Source: DASRZM01 sp035686365
GTDB taxonomy: Bacteria; Pseudomonadota; Gammaproteobacteria; Xanthomonadales; Xanthomonadaceae
Length of the DNA: 19,634 nt
Direction of reading: 5' to 3'
Assembly (NCBI GenBank): GCA_035686365.1
Contig: DASRZM010000096.1
Location: 1 to 19,634, forward strand
Position 1 is the stretch's first letter, and each line of letters opens with the position of its first letter. Below the pieces are notes generated by a model. The model saw only the letters and a list, made by a program, of their open reading frames with translations, did not search any database and had not been told where the DNA came from. Made by a program: the position numbers and the translations under genes. Of the stretch, positions 1 through 7,132 are shown one piece after another.

Positions 1-1697
1 CGCACGAAGTCCCCGAACCGGTAGCCGCCGGCGCTGTAGACCATGGTGTTGGTCTGGTAGCCCACCGGCGTGGCGAAGCTGGTGGAGGCGGCAAACATCA
101 CCGCGATCAGGAACGGCTTGGGATCCACCCCCAGCCCCAGCGCGGTGGAGATCGCGATCGGCGCCAGCAGCACGGCCGCCGCGTTGTTGCTCATCGCCTC
201 GGTCAGCAAAGCGGTGACCAGGTACAGCACCGCCAGCGCCAGCACCGGTTGGTTGCCGAACAGCTCCAGCGCGGCCTGCGCCAGCGCCGCCGCGGCGCCG
301 GACTTGGACAGCGCGATGCCCAGCGGCAGCAGCCCGGCCAGCAGCAGGATCACGCGCCAGTCGATGGCCTCGTAGGCGTCCTCCGGGTCCAGGCAGCGGG
401 TCAGCAGCAGCGCGGCGCAACCGGCGATCGCGCTGGCTACGATCGGCAGCCAGCCCAGCGCCGCGGTCCCGACCACGGCGGCTAGGATCGCCAGCGACAG
501 CACGGCGCGCCGGCTCGAGAGCTGCGGCGCCTCCTTCTCGCTGAGCACCACCAGCGCCGGGTTGCGACGCAGCTGCGGCAGCGCCGACTCGGGCACGCGC
601 ATCATCAGGATGTCGCCCACGTCCAGCGGCACGCGCTTGAGCTGGCGACGCACCACGTGCCCGCGGCGGTGGATCGCCAGCACGGTGGCGCCGTACTGCC
701 AGTGGAAATCGAGCGAGGCCAGGGTGTGCCCGGCAAGGCGGGATCCGGGCGCGATCATCGCCTCGACCAGGATCTGGTCGGACTCCGCCGTCTCCTCCGG
801 TGCGGCCTCGCGCGCGAACTCCGGCTCGACCTGGAGCCGGGCCCGGTCCTTGAGCTCGGACAGCTGCGCCCACTCCCCGCGCACCAGCAGCACGTCGCCG
901 GGCTCGAGCAGCTGCGCCCGCGGCGACCAGATCTTCTGCCCGCGGCGCAGCAGCTCCAGCACGTAGACCCCGTACTGGTCCGCCAGCTTGGCTTCGGCCA
1001 CGGATTTGCCGACCAGCCGCGAGTCCTCGGTGACCACCAGCTCGGTGACGTACTTGCCCAGCGAGTAGTCCTCGGAGGGGTCCACCGCGTGCCGGTCCGG
1101 CAGCAGGTAGCGGCCCACGGCCATCACGTAGACGAAGCCGAAGCCGGCCATCACCATGCCCAGCTGCGCGAACTCGAACAGCGTGAAGCCGGGCTGTCCC
1201 ATGTCGTGCGCCACCGAGTTCACCAGCAGGTTGGTGGAGGTCCCGATCAGCGTGCACGCGCCGCCCATCTGGGCCGCGTAGGACATCGGGATCAGCACGC
1301 GCGAGGCCGGGGCCTTGTTGGCCGCCGCCGCCGCCAGCACCAGCGGCAGGAACACCGCCACCGCCGCGGTGTTGTTGACGAAGGCCGAGACGAAGCCGAT
1401 CACCAGCATCACCAGCAGGGTGAACAGCCAGGGGATGCGCACGCGCGCCAGCAGCCGGCCCAGTGCGGCCAGCAGGCCGCTGCGCTGGATGCCCGCGCTG
1501 AGCACGAACATCGCGGCCACGGTGATGGTGGCCGGGCTGGAGAAACCCGAGAGCGCCTCCTGGACGTTGACCAGCCCGATCACCACCAGCAGCGCCAGCA
1601 CGCTCAGCGCCACCACGTCCATCGGCAGCTTCTCGGTCGCGAACAGCAGCACCGCCACCACCAGGATGGCGATGACCACCCAGGCTTCGGTGATCAT
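1..1697 (-). CDS. SLC13/DASS-family anion transporter with two RCK_C domains (3' end outside window)
   Basis: This is a secondary transporter of the divalent anion:Na+ symporter family in the inner membrane. The visible 565 residues run from an ATG at 1697 to the window edge, and the family is usually about 590-600 residues, so only a short C-terminal piece is missing. Hydrophobic helices occupy residues 5-45, 55-75, 90-125 and 175-195. A soluble insert (about 205-385) holds two RCK_C/TrkA-C-like domains, with GxxL..GDxLLVRG and GDILMMRV patterns. Helices resume from about 398. The paired DASS motifs are visible: VNNT (108-111) with GTSTN (152-156), and SNNA (503-506) with GYQTN (546-550). 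The start overlaps the stop of the oxidoreductase gene upstream by 4 bases, so the two are probably cotranslated. The substrate cannot be read from the sequence. RCK_C-containing members include sulfate transporters, and the SoeA-like neighbour makes a sulfur oxyanion plausible, but that is inference. Confidence 0.93.
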   Translation of the reverse strand, partial: MITEAWVVIAILVVAVLLFATEKLPMDVVALSVLALLVVIGLVNVQEALSGFSSPATITVAAMFVLSAGIQRSGLLAALGRLLARVRIPWLFTLLVMLVIGFVSAFVNNTAAVAVFLPLVLAAAAANKAPASRVLIPMSYAAQMGGACTLIGTSTNLLVNSVAHDMGQPGFTLFEFAQLGMVMAGFGFVYVMAVGRYLLPDRHAVDPSEDYSLGKYVTELVVTEDSRLVGKSVAEAKLADQYGVYVLELLRRGQKIWSPRAQLLEPGDVLLVRGEWAQLSELKDRARLQVEPEFAREAAPEETAESDQILVEAMIAPGSRLAGHTLASLDFHWQYGATVLAIHRRGHVVRRQLKRVPLDVGDILMMRVPESALPQLRRNPALVVLSEKEAPQLSSRRAVLSLAILAAVVGTAALGWLPIVASAIAGCAALLLTRCLDPEDAYEAIDWRVILLLAGLLPLGIALSKSGAAAALAQAALELFGNQPVLALAVLYLVTALLTEAMSNNAAAVLLAPIAISTALGLGVDPKPFLIAVMFAASTSFATPVGYQTNTMVYSAGGYRFGDFV

Positions 1698-4534
1698 CGG
1701 GTGCGCTCCTGCTGTCGCGGTGACAGGTCCTCGCCGTAGCGCAGCGGACCGGGGGCGGCGCGCGGCAGGTGCAGGGCGCCCAGTGCGGGCTGCACCGCCT
1801 CCGGCTCCACGCGCCGGATCGCCACGCGCAGGTCGAACCAGGCCGCCTGCCCGGTGACCGGGTCGGCGTTGGCGTAGGCCGAGCGCGGCAGGCGGTCGGA
1901 GATCAGGTGATTGAGCAGGAAGCCGCGGCGTGCCTCGGGCGCATCGGCCGCCAGGCCCCAGGCACCGGCACGCTTGCCGATCGCATTCCAGGTCCACACC
2001 GTGTCCGGCTGCACGTTGGCCGCCAGCTTCGCCTGCACCACGATGCTGCCGGTGTGCGATGCCACCTCGACGAAATCGTCCTCGCCGATGCCGTGGCGCG
2101 CGGCCGTGTCCGGGTGCAGGTACAGCCAGTTGCGGGTGGCGATCTGCCGCAGCCAGGCGTTCTGCGAGCCCCAGGCGTGGTACATGAACATCGGCCGCTG
2201 GGTGATGGCGTGCAGGGGCCACTGCCCGGCCCCGGTCTCGGCCTGCTCCAGTGGTGGGTACCAGATCGGAAGCGGGTCGAAATAGCGTTCGACGCGCTCG
2301 CGCTCATGCGCCGGCGGCTGCGCGGCGCCATGACCCTGCGCCGCCAGCCGGAAGCGCTGCAGGGTCTCGGAGTACAGCTGCAGCACGATCGGTTCGGCGC
2401 TGCCGACGAAGCCCATCTCGCGGGCCCAGCGCAGGTAGCCGGCGTTGGCCATCTTGTAGTACCGCGCGGTTTCTGGGATCTCGCCGCGCCAGTGACAGTC
2501 GTGCGCCAGGTAGCGTTCGATCTGGTCCGGATTGGGCGCGCCGCGCCCGTGCGCATCGCCGTGGCCGCGCCAGCCCGCCAGCAGGCCGATGCCCGGCGCG
2601 CGCTCGTGCCGCACCATGTAGTCGGCGAAGTCGCGATAGGTGGGCGTGCCGTCGGCCTCGGCCATGCCCGGCAGGCCTAGTCGCGCGCCCAGGTCCAGCA
2701 GCACCGACTGGAACGGCCGCACGTCGCGCTGCGGGTCTTCGGCGCGCGGATCCATCACCGGATGACGGATGGCGTCGGCGGCGCCGTCGGCGTCGGAGAT
2801 CGGCCGGTCCAGCAGGCTGATGCAGTCGTGGCGCTCCAGGTAGGTGGTGTCGGGCAGCACCAGGTCCGCGTAGGCCACCATCTCCGAGGCGTAGGCGTCG
2901 CAGTAGATGATGTGCGGGATGCGGTACTCGCCGGTGACCGGATCGGTGTCGGTGAGCCACTGCATGGTGCGCGTGGTGTTCATCGCCGAGTTCCAGCTCA
3001 TGTTGGCCATGAACAGCAGCAGCGTGTCGATCCGGTACGGGTCGCCCGCCCAGGCGTTGCGGATCACCGTGTGCAGCATCCCGTGCGCGGCCAGCGGGTA
3101 GGCCCACGAATAGGCGTGGTCGATCCGCTGCGGGCGGCCGTCGGCGTCCACCAGCAGGTCCTCGGGGGCGTGGACGAAGCCCAGCGGCGGCGCGTCCAGG
3201 CTGCCGTCGTCGCGGCGCCGGCGGCCGGGCCGGTTCGGCGGCGGCACCGGTTTCGGATACGGGGGCTGGAAGCGGAAGCCGCCGGGCGTGTCGATGCTGC
3301 CCAGCAGCAACTGCAGCAGGTGCAGCGCGCGACACGTATGGAAGCCGTTGGAGTGCGCGCTGATGCCGCGCATCGCGTGGAAGGCGACCGGGCGTCCGAG
3401 CATGTCCGCGTGCTCGCGGCCGTGGCAGTCGGTCCACGGCTGCGGCAGCCGCACCGGCGCGTCGAAAGCCGCGGCCGCCAGTTCGCGGGCGAGCCGGCGG
3501 ATCGTTTCGGCCGGCACGCCGCAGCGCTGCGCCACCGCTTCGGGCGCGTACTGCCGGTCCAGGTAACGCTCGGCCAGCAGGTGGAAGACCGGCACGGCCG
3601 CGCGGCCGTCGGCCAGCCGGTACTCGCCCACCACCGCCGGGGCGATGCCGGTGCCGTCGGCCGGCACGGCGGCGCCGTCGGCCCAGCACAGCGGCCGGCC
3701 TTCGCTGTCGCGCGCGAACAGGCCGTCATCGGGGGCGCCCGGGTCGCGGATCACCAGCCGATGGGCGTCGGTGTAGCGCACCAGGTAATCCAGGTCGATG
3801 CGGTCGTTGCGCAGCAGCTCGTGGGCCAGGGCGAAGGCCAGCAGCCCGTCGGTGCCCGGCCGGATGCCGATCCACTCGTCGGCGATGGCCCCGTAGCCGG
3901 TGCGCACCGGATTCACGACCACGATCTTGGCGCCGCGCTGCTTGAGCTGGCCCAGGCCGAGCTTGATCGGGTTGGAGTCGTGGTCCTCGGCCACGCCCCA
4001 GAGCATCAGGTAGCGGGTGTGCGCCCAGTCCGGCTCGCCGAACTCCCAGAAGCTGCCGCCGATCGAGTACAGGCCGGCGGCGGCCATGTTCACCGAGCAG
4101 AAGCCGCCGTGCGCGGCATAGTTGACGGTGCCGAACTGCTGCGCCCACCAGCCGGTGAGCGCCTGCGACTGGTCGCGGCCGGTGAAGAAGGCCAGCTGGT
4201 CCGGATCCTGGCTGCGGATGCGCCCGAGCCAGCCGGTGGCGATCGCCAGCGCCTGCTCCCATTCGATCTCGCGGAACTCGCCCTTGCCACGCTCGCCGGT
4301 GCGCAGCAGCGGCTTGCGCAGCCGCGCCGGCGAGTAGTGCTGCATGATGCCGGCCGCGCCCTTCGCGCACAGCACACCCCGGTTGACCGGGTGCGCCGGG
4401 TTGCCCTCGATGTAACGGATGCGCCCGCCGCGGATGTGCACGCGGATGCCGCAGCGGCAGGCGCACATGTAGCAGGTGGTCGTGGCCACGCGCTCGGCCA
4501 CCGGCGCGGACAGCGGGAGCTGCGGCTGCTTCAT
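1694..4534 (-). CDS. soeA: Molybdopterin oxidoreductase, SoeA-like (sulfite dehydrogenase catalytic subunit)
   Basis: This 946-residue protein of the DMSO reductase superfamily binds bis-MGD molybdenum and one [4Fe-4S] cluster. The cluster ligands are C21-x2-C24-x3-C28-x27-C56. The motif AHGGFCSVNM supplies C146 as a probable molybdenum ligand. The stretches FFTGRDQSQALTGWW (116-130) and GVAEDHDSNPIK match my recollection of SoeA, the subunit of the cytoplasm-facing, quinone-linked sulfite dehydrogenase SoeABC. The molydop-binding domain forms the C-terminal 200 residues (AITQRPMFMYHAWGSQNAWL onward). No twin-arginine signal is present, so the protein should be cytoplasmic. The start is the ATG at 4534, which gives a normal family N-terminus; no strong ribosome binding site precedes it. 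The iron-sulfur subunit (SoeB) and membrane anchor (SoeC) are not adjacent here. The downstream gene is an SLC13 transporter, and upstream lies a divergent gene. The family assignment is secure; the sulfite substrate is less so, and a thiosulfate/polysulfide reductase or formate dehydrogenase paralogue remains possible. Confidence 0.88.
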   Translation of the reverse strand: MKQPQLPLSAPVAERVATTTCYMCACRCGIRVHIRGGRIRYIEGNPAHPVNRGVLCAKGAAGIMQHYSPARLRKPLLRTGERGKGEFREIEWEQALAIATGWLGRIRSQDPDQLAFFTGRDQSQALTGWWAQQFGTVNYAAHGGFCSVNMAAAGLYSIGGSFWEFGEPDWAHTRYLMLWGVAEDHDSNPIKLGLGQLKQRGAKIVVVNPVRTGYGAIADEWIGIRPGTDGLLAFALAHELLRNDRIDLDYLVRYTDAHRLVIRDPGAPDDGLFARDSEGRPLCWADGAAVPADGTGIAPAVVGEYRLADGRAAVPVFHLLAERYLDRQYAPEAVAQRCGVPAETIRRLARELAAAAFDAPVRLPQPWTDCHGREHADMLGRPVAFHAMRGISAHSNGFHTCRALHLLQLLLGSIDTPGGFRFQPPYPKPVPPPNRPGRRRRDDGSLDAPPLGFVHAPEDLLVDADGRPQRIDHAYSWAYPLAAHGMLHTVIRNAWAGDPYRIDTLLLFMANMSWNSAMNTTRTMQWLTDTDPVTGEYRIPHIIYCDAYASEMVAYADLVLPDTTYLERHDCISLLDRPISDADGAADAIRHPVMDPRAEDPQRDVRPFQSVLLDLGARLGLPGMAEADGTPTYRDFADYMVRHERAPGIGLLAGWRGHGDAHGRGAPNPDQIERYLAHDCHWRGEIPETARYYKMANAGYLRWAREMGFVGSAEPIVLQLYSETLQRFRLAAQGHGAAQPPAHERERVERYFDPLPIWYPPLEQAETGAGQWPLHAITQRPMFMYHAWGSQNAWLRQIATRNWLYLHPDTAARHGIGEDDFVEVASHTGSIVVQAKLAANVQPDTVWTWNAIGKRAGAWGLAADAPEARRGFLLNHLISDRLPRSAYANADPVTGQAAWFDLRVAIRRVEPEAVQPALGALHLPRAAPGPLRYGEDLSPRQQERTR

Positions 4535-4647
4535 CGGGGCCTATTGTGACCAAATCCGCGGCGGCTGCGGCGCTCACCTGCCCGCACTGCCCCGGAACCC
4601 GCGCCCGTGCTACCTTTCGGCGCGTTTTACCGACCCGGACCTCGATC

Positions 4648-5118
4648 ATGCCGATGCGCCTGTTGACGCTGCTGCTTGCCGGCTCGCTCGCCGGCTCGCT
4701 CGCCAGCCCCGTGCTCGCCGGCGAGCGCGGCCAGTTCCGCATCGGTGCCGGGCCTGCAGAAGAGCTCGACGACGAGTGGAGCCACGTGGTGCAGGTGAGC
4801 TGGCTGACCGCCAGCCGGCATCCGTGGGAGTTCGGGCTGGGCTACATCGGCCAGCGCGATCCGGACGGGCGCGCGCAGGTGCCCGACGCCTTCTACCTGT
4901 CGGTGAGCAAGCGCCTGACCTGGCGCGGCTGGTTCCTCAGCAGCGGCGTGGCCTGGGTCGACGAGGACAACGACGTACTCTCCGGCCACGGCCAGTTCCT
5001 GACCGGCATCGGCTACGAGTTCGGCCGCTGGGCGATCTCGGTGCGGCACCTGTCCAACGCCAGCACCGGCGGCCGCAACCGCGGCGAAACCTTTGCGCTG
5101 GTCGAGGTGGGGTTCTAG
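4648..5118 (+). CDS. Exported PagL-like acyloxyacyl hydrolase (lipid A 3-O-deacylase family)
   Basis: A 156-residue outer membrane beta-barrel protein. PagL enzymes remove the 3-O-linked acyl chain from lipid A at the outer leaflet. The start chosen is the ATG at 4648, because residues 1-24 then form a clean signal peptide ending in PVLA before GERG; a longer reading from 4546 would add 34 residues of unconserved sequence. The mature part alternates aromatic and polar residues as barrel strands do and ends in a terminal Phe (VEVGF). The C-terminal motif RHLSNASTGGRN gives His134 and Ser136, with Glu147 shortly after, resembling the His-x-Ser...Glu active site of PagL. The His-to-Glu spacing here is 13 residues. 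The signal peptide contains a duplicated segment (AGSLAGSLAS) encoded by two direct copies of a 12-base unit. The gene is divergent from soeA and is followed directly by the hairpin array. Family membership is well supported; enzymatic activity is inferred. Confidence 0.85.
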   Translation: MPMRLLTLLLAGSLAGSLASPVLAGERGQFRIGAGPAEELDDEWSHVVQVSWLTASRHPWEFGLGYIGQRDPDGRAQVPDAFYLSVSKRLTWRGWFLSSGVAWVDEDNDVLSGHGQFLTGIGYEFGRWAISVRHLSNASTGGRNRGETFALVEVGF

Positions 5119-5119
5119 A

Positions 5120-5264
5120 AACCTCTGATCAAGTCCAGAGGTTCGCGCGCCATGGATGGCGCGCTCGCGGATCAAGCACGCAAGTGCTTGATCCGGCGGA
5201 GCCGAGTCCGGACATGTGCCGGACTCGGCGAGTCTGATCAAGTCCAGGATGGACTTGATCAGAC
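5120..5264. repeat. Array of five consecutive perfect hairpins
   Basis: Five perfect inverted repeats stand side by side directly after the stop codon of the PagL-like gene. Hairpin 1 is 5120-5143 (8-bp stem, 8-base loop). Hairpin 2 is 5145-5164 (8-bp GC stem, loop TGGA). Hairpin 3 is 5168-5195 (12-bp stem, loop GCAA, a GNRA-type tetraloop if transcribed). Hairpin 4 is 5201-5229 (11-bp stem, 7-base loop). Hairpin 5 is 5232-5264 (15-bp stem, 3-base loop). The spacers between them are 1 to 5 bases. The 15 bases at 5124-5138 recur at 5233-5247, and GATCAAG recurs at the start of hairpin 3. None is followed by a T-run, so a classic intrinsic terminator is not evident. The array ends 30 bases before the ATG of the next gene on the same strand. 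It could be a REP/BIME-like mosaic, a structured 3' UTR or a leader element; its function is unknown. Confidence 0.9.
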
Positions 5265-5294
5265 CTTACCTGGTTGCCGCGCTAAGCTGCGCCG

Positions 5295-6101
5295 ATGGCA
5301 GGACCCATGCACGTTTGGGGGATCAGCGAACCGGCGCTGCGCATGGGCGTGTTCGTGGCGATGCTGGTGGTGCTGGTCGTGCTCGAATGGCTGCGCCCCG
5401 GCCCCAATGCACCGCCGCAGCGGGGCCGGCGCTGGTTCGCCAACCTCGGCCTGGTCACGCTCGATACCCTGCTGGTGCGGCTGCTGCTGCCGGCCGGCGC
5501 CGTCGGTGTGGCGCTGTGGGTGCAATCGCGCGGCTGGGGCCTGTTCCATGCGCTGCAGTGGGCGGGCTGGATCGAGTTCACGCTCTCGCTGCTGCTGCTC
5601 GATGTGGCGATCTACTGGCAGCACCGGGTGTTCCATGTGCTGCCGTGGCTGTGGCGCTGGCACCGCGTGCACCATGGCGATGCCACGCTCGATGCCAGTA
5701 CCGGCGTGCGCTTCCATCCGGGCGAGATCGTGCTGTCGCTGGGGATCAAGACGGCGCTGATCGCGCTGCTGGGGATCGGGGCGATGGCGGTGCTGGTGTT
5801 CGAGGTACTGCTGTCGAGCTTCTCGCTGTTCACCCACGCCAACGTGCGCCTGCCGCGGCGGCTGGAGCCGGCCGTTCGGGTGTTGCTGGTGACCCCGGAG
5901 ATGCACGTGGTGCACCACTCCACGCTGGATGACGAACAGCGCTGCAACTACGGCTTCCACCTGAGCTGCTGGGACCGGCTGTTCGGCAGCTACCTGGACG
6001 CATCGCGGCAGGCGCCGCAACGGCTGGGCGTGGACGGCATCGACGGCGGCGATACCTGGCGCCTGGACCGGATGCTGATGGAGCCCTGGCAGCGGCGCTG
6101 A
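5295..6101 (+). CDS. Sterol desaturase / fatty acid hydroxylase family membrane protein
   Basis: A 268-residue integral membrane di-iron oxygenase of the fatty acid hydroxylase superfamily. The histidine clusters that bind the two irons are all present: H110-x3-H114 (HRVFH), H123-x2-H126-H127 (HRVHH), H181, H204-x2-H207-H208 (HVVHH) and H222 in NYGFH. Hydrophobic helices lie at about 14-32, 52-75, 93-107 and 145-180, with the histidines on the cytoplasmic side as is normal for the family. Such enzymes hydroxylate or desaturate lipid chains or sterol-like substrates using O2; the substrate of this clade is not determined by sequence. The start is the ATG at 5295, with a possible alternative at 5307; neither has a strong ribosome binding site. 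It lies downstream of the lipid A deacylase homologue on the same strand, so both may act on the envelope, but the hairpin array separates them. It faces the next gene tail to tail. Confidence 0.93.
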   Translation: MAGPMHVWGISEPALRMGVFVAMLVVLVVLEWLRPGPNAPPQRGRRWFANLGLVTLDTLLVRLLLPAGAVGVALWVQSRGWGLFHALQWAGWIEFTLSLLLLDVAIYWQHRVFHVLPWLWRWHRVHHGDATLDASTGVRFHPGEIVLSLGIKTALIALLGIGAMAVLVFEVLLSSFSLFTHANVRLPRRLEPAVRVLLVTPEMHVVHHSTLDDEQRCNYGFHLSCWDRLFGSYLDASRQAPQRLGVDGIDGGDTWRLDRMLMEPWQRR

Positions 6102-6163
6102 GGCGGGACATTTCCGGCCCGTGCAAGGCCCACGCGCGGCTGCGCCGCGCGACCCCTCCCCGG

Positions 6164-6228
6164 CCCTCCCCTTCGCTGCGCGAAAGGGAGGGGGATGGAG
6201 CGGCACCTTCGCTGCGCGATAGGGAGGG
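6164..6228. repeat. Two copies of a 23-bp hairpin-forming repeat
   Basis: The 23-base sequence at 6170-6192 recurs at 6206-6228 with a single substitution (A to T in the middle of the GCGAAAGGGAGG part). In the first copy, 6164-6176 and 6180-6192 form a 13-bp stem with one mismatch around a TGC loop. It lies just behind the stop of the hydroxylase gene in a convergent intergenic region, where it could act as a bidirectional terminator or simply be a dispersed palindromic repeat. Together with the 46-bp repeat it accounts for most of the 368-base gap from 6102 to 6469; no gene is seen in that gap. Confidence 0.75.
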
Positions 6229-6252
6229 AGTTCGCCTGCTTGTCTCCTCCCC

Positions 6253-6419
6253 TTGCGCGGCGCAGCCGCGGAGGGGGAGGTCTCCAACTCTCCTCTCCTT
6301 GCGCGGCGCAGCCGCGGAGGGGGAGGTCTCCAACTCTCCTCCCCTTGCGCGGCGCAGCCGCGGAGGGGGAGGTCTCCAACTCTCCTCCCCTTGCGCGGCG
6401 CAGCCGCGGAGGGGGAGGT
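6253..6419. repeat. 46-bp tandem repeat, about 3.6 copies
   Basis: Units begin at 6253, 6299, 6345 and 6391, a strict 46-base period, and the last is cut short near 6419. The first full copy differs from the others at one base (T at 6296 where the next copy has C at 6342); otherwise the copies are identical. Each unit contains a C-rich arm (CCTCCCC), a GCGCGGCGCAGCCGCG core and a G-rich arm (GGGGGAGG), so it can fold as an imperfect hairpin. The period is not a multiple of three, so the open frames that run through it change frame with every unit and are not coding. It sits between two converging genes. Near-perfect identity suggests recent expansion by slippage or unequal recombination. Confidence 0.9.
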
Positions 6420-6469
6420 CGGGAGGGGGTAACGGGCGGAGCGCATCGTGCACGCGCGCGATGCCCGCA

Positions 6470-7132
6470 TCAGGCGACCGCATCCAGCCACTGCAGCAGC
6501 TCCACCTGCTCGGGCAGCGGCGCCGGCAACGCGCGCAGGTCCTGGGCCAGCGGCGCCAGGTCGGCCGCGGTATCGACATCGCGCAGCGAGCACAGGCCGG
6601 CGACCCGACCCTGTACCGACAGCCGCTCGCGCAGCCGTCGTGCCGTGTCCGGCTGCGACCACGGCACCGACTCCCAGTCCGCAGGCGCCAGCGCGCGCCG
6701 CGCGCCGTACAGCCAGAATCCGCCGTCGGGGCACGGCCCGAGCACGAAGTCCTCGCGCTCGAGTGCGTCCAGCGCGGCGAGCAGGTCCGTCGCGGTCATC
6801 TGCGGGGCGTCGGCGCCGACGAACAGCCAGCGCGCATGTCGCTGCGCGAGCGCCTGCTCGACCCGCGCCAGCCGGGTACCCAGCGGGCCCGCACCCTGCA
6901 CCAGGCACTCGAACTGCGGCCAGTGGCCGTCGGCGGCCGCCGCCTCGGCCACTGCCCACAGCGGATGCAGCCCCGGAGCACGGGCACAGGCCGCACGCGC
7001 GACCGCGGCCACGGCCGCCGCCGAAAGCTGGTGGAACCGCACCGCGGAGTTGCTGCCGATGCCGGCGGCCAGGCGGGTCTTGACCCGGCTCAGCGCCGGC
7101 GTCTTGACGAAGATCGCGACCGCCGCGCTCAT
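6470..7132 (-). CDS. TIGR04282-family arsenosugar/selenodomain-associated glycosyltransferase 1 (DUF2064)
   Basis: A 220-residue GT-A-fold nucleotidyl- or glycosyltransferase-like protein. Residues 7-21 carry the signature IFVKTP...VKTRLA. GADAPQ (106-111) is the nucleotide/metal-binding segment, and LGPCPDGGFWLYG (131-143) is the family's most conserved block. The start is the ATG at 7132, which overlaps the TGA of the upstream glycosyltransferase gene by four bases, so translation is probably coupled. The frame stays open further upstream to 7564, but that part is antisense to nothing conserved and overlaps the partner gene, so it was rejected. The name comes from co-occurrence of this family with radical SAM proteins of the ArsS type; no such gene is in this window. 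The acceptor and donor sugars are unknown. It ends against the tandem repeat region and faces the hydroxylase gene. Confidence 0.92.
   Translation of the reverse strand: MSAAVAIFVKTPALSRVKTRLAAGIGSNSAVRFHQLSAAAVAAVARAACARAPGLHPLWAVAEAAAADGHWPQFECLVQGAGPLGTRLARVEQALAQRHARWLFVGADAPQMTATDLLAALDALEREDFVLGPCPDGGFWLYGARRALAPADWESVPWSQPDTARRLRERLSVQGRVAGLCSLRDVDTAADLAPLAQDLRALPAPLPEQVELLQWLDAVA

Noticed and set aside
2762..4549. 595-residue open frame on the plus strand, antisense to the soeA-like gene
   Set aside because: Its translation is a low-complexity mix of Ala, Val, Arg, Gln and His without domains, as expected opposite a GC-rich gene. The minus-strand frame shows clear cofactor motifs.
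5232..5264. Hairpin 5 as an intrinsic terminator
   Set aside because: The stem is long enough, but what follows is CTTACCTGG rather than a T-run, so it is kept as part of the array without a terminator call.
6253..6419. CRISPR array
   Set aside because: The copies are contiguous, with no variable spacers, and no cas gene is near.
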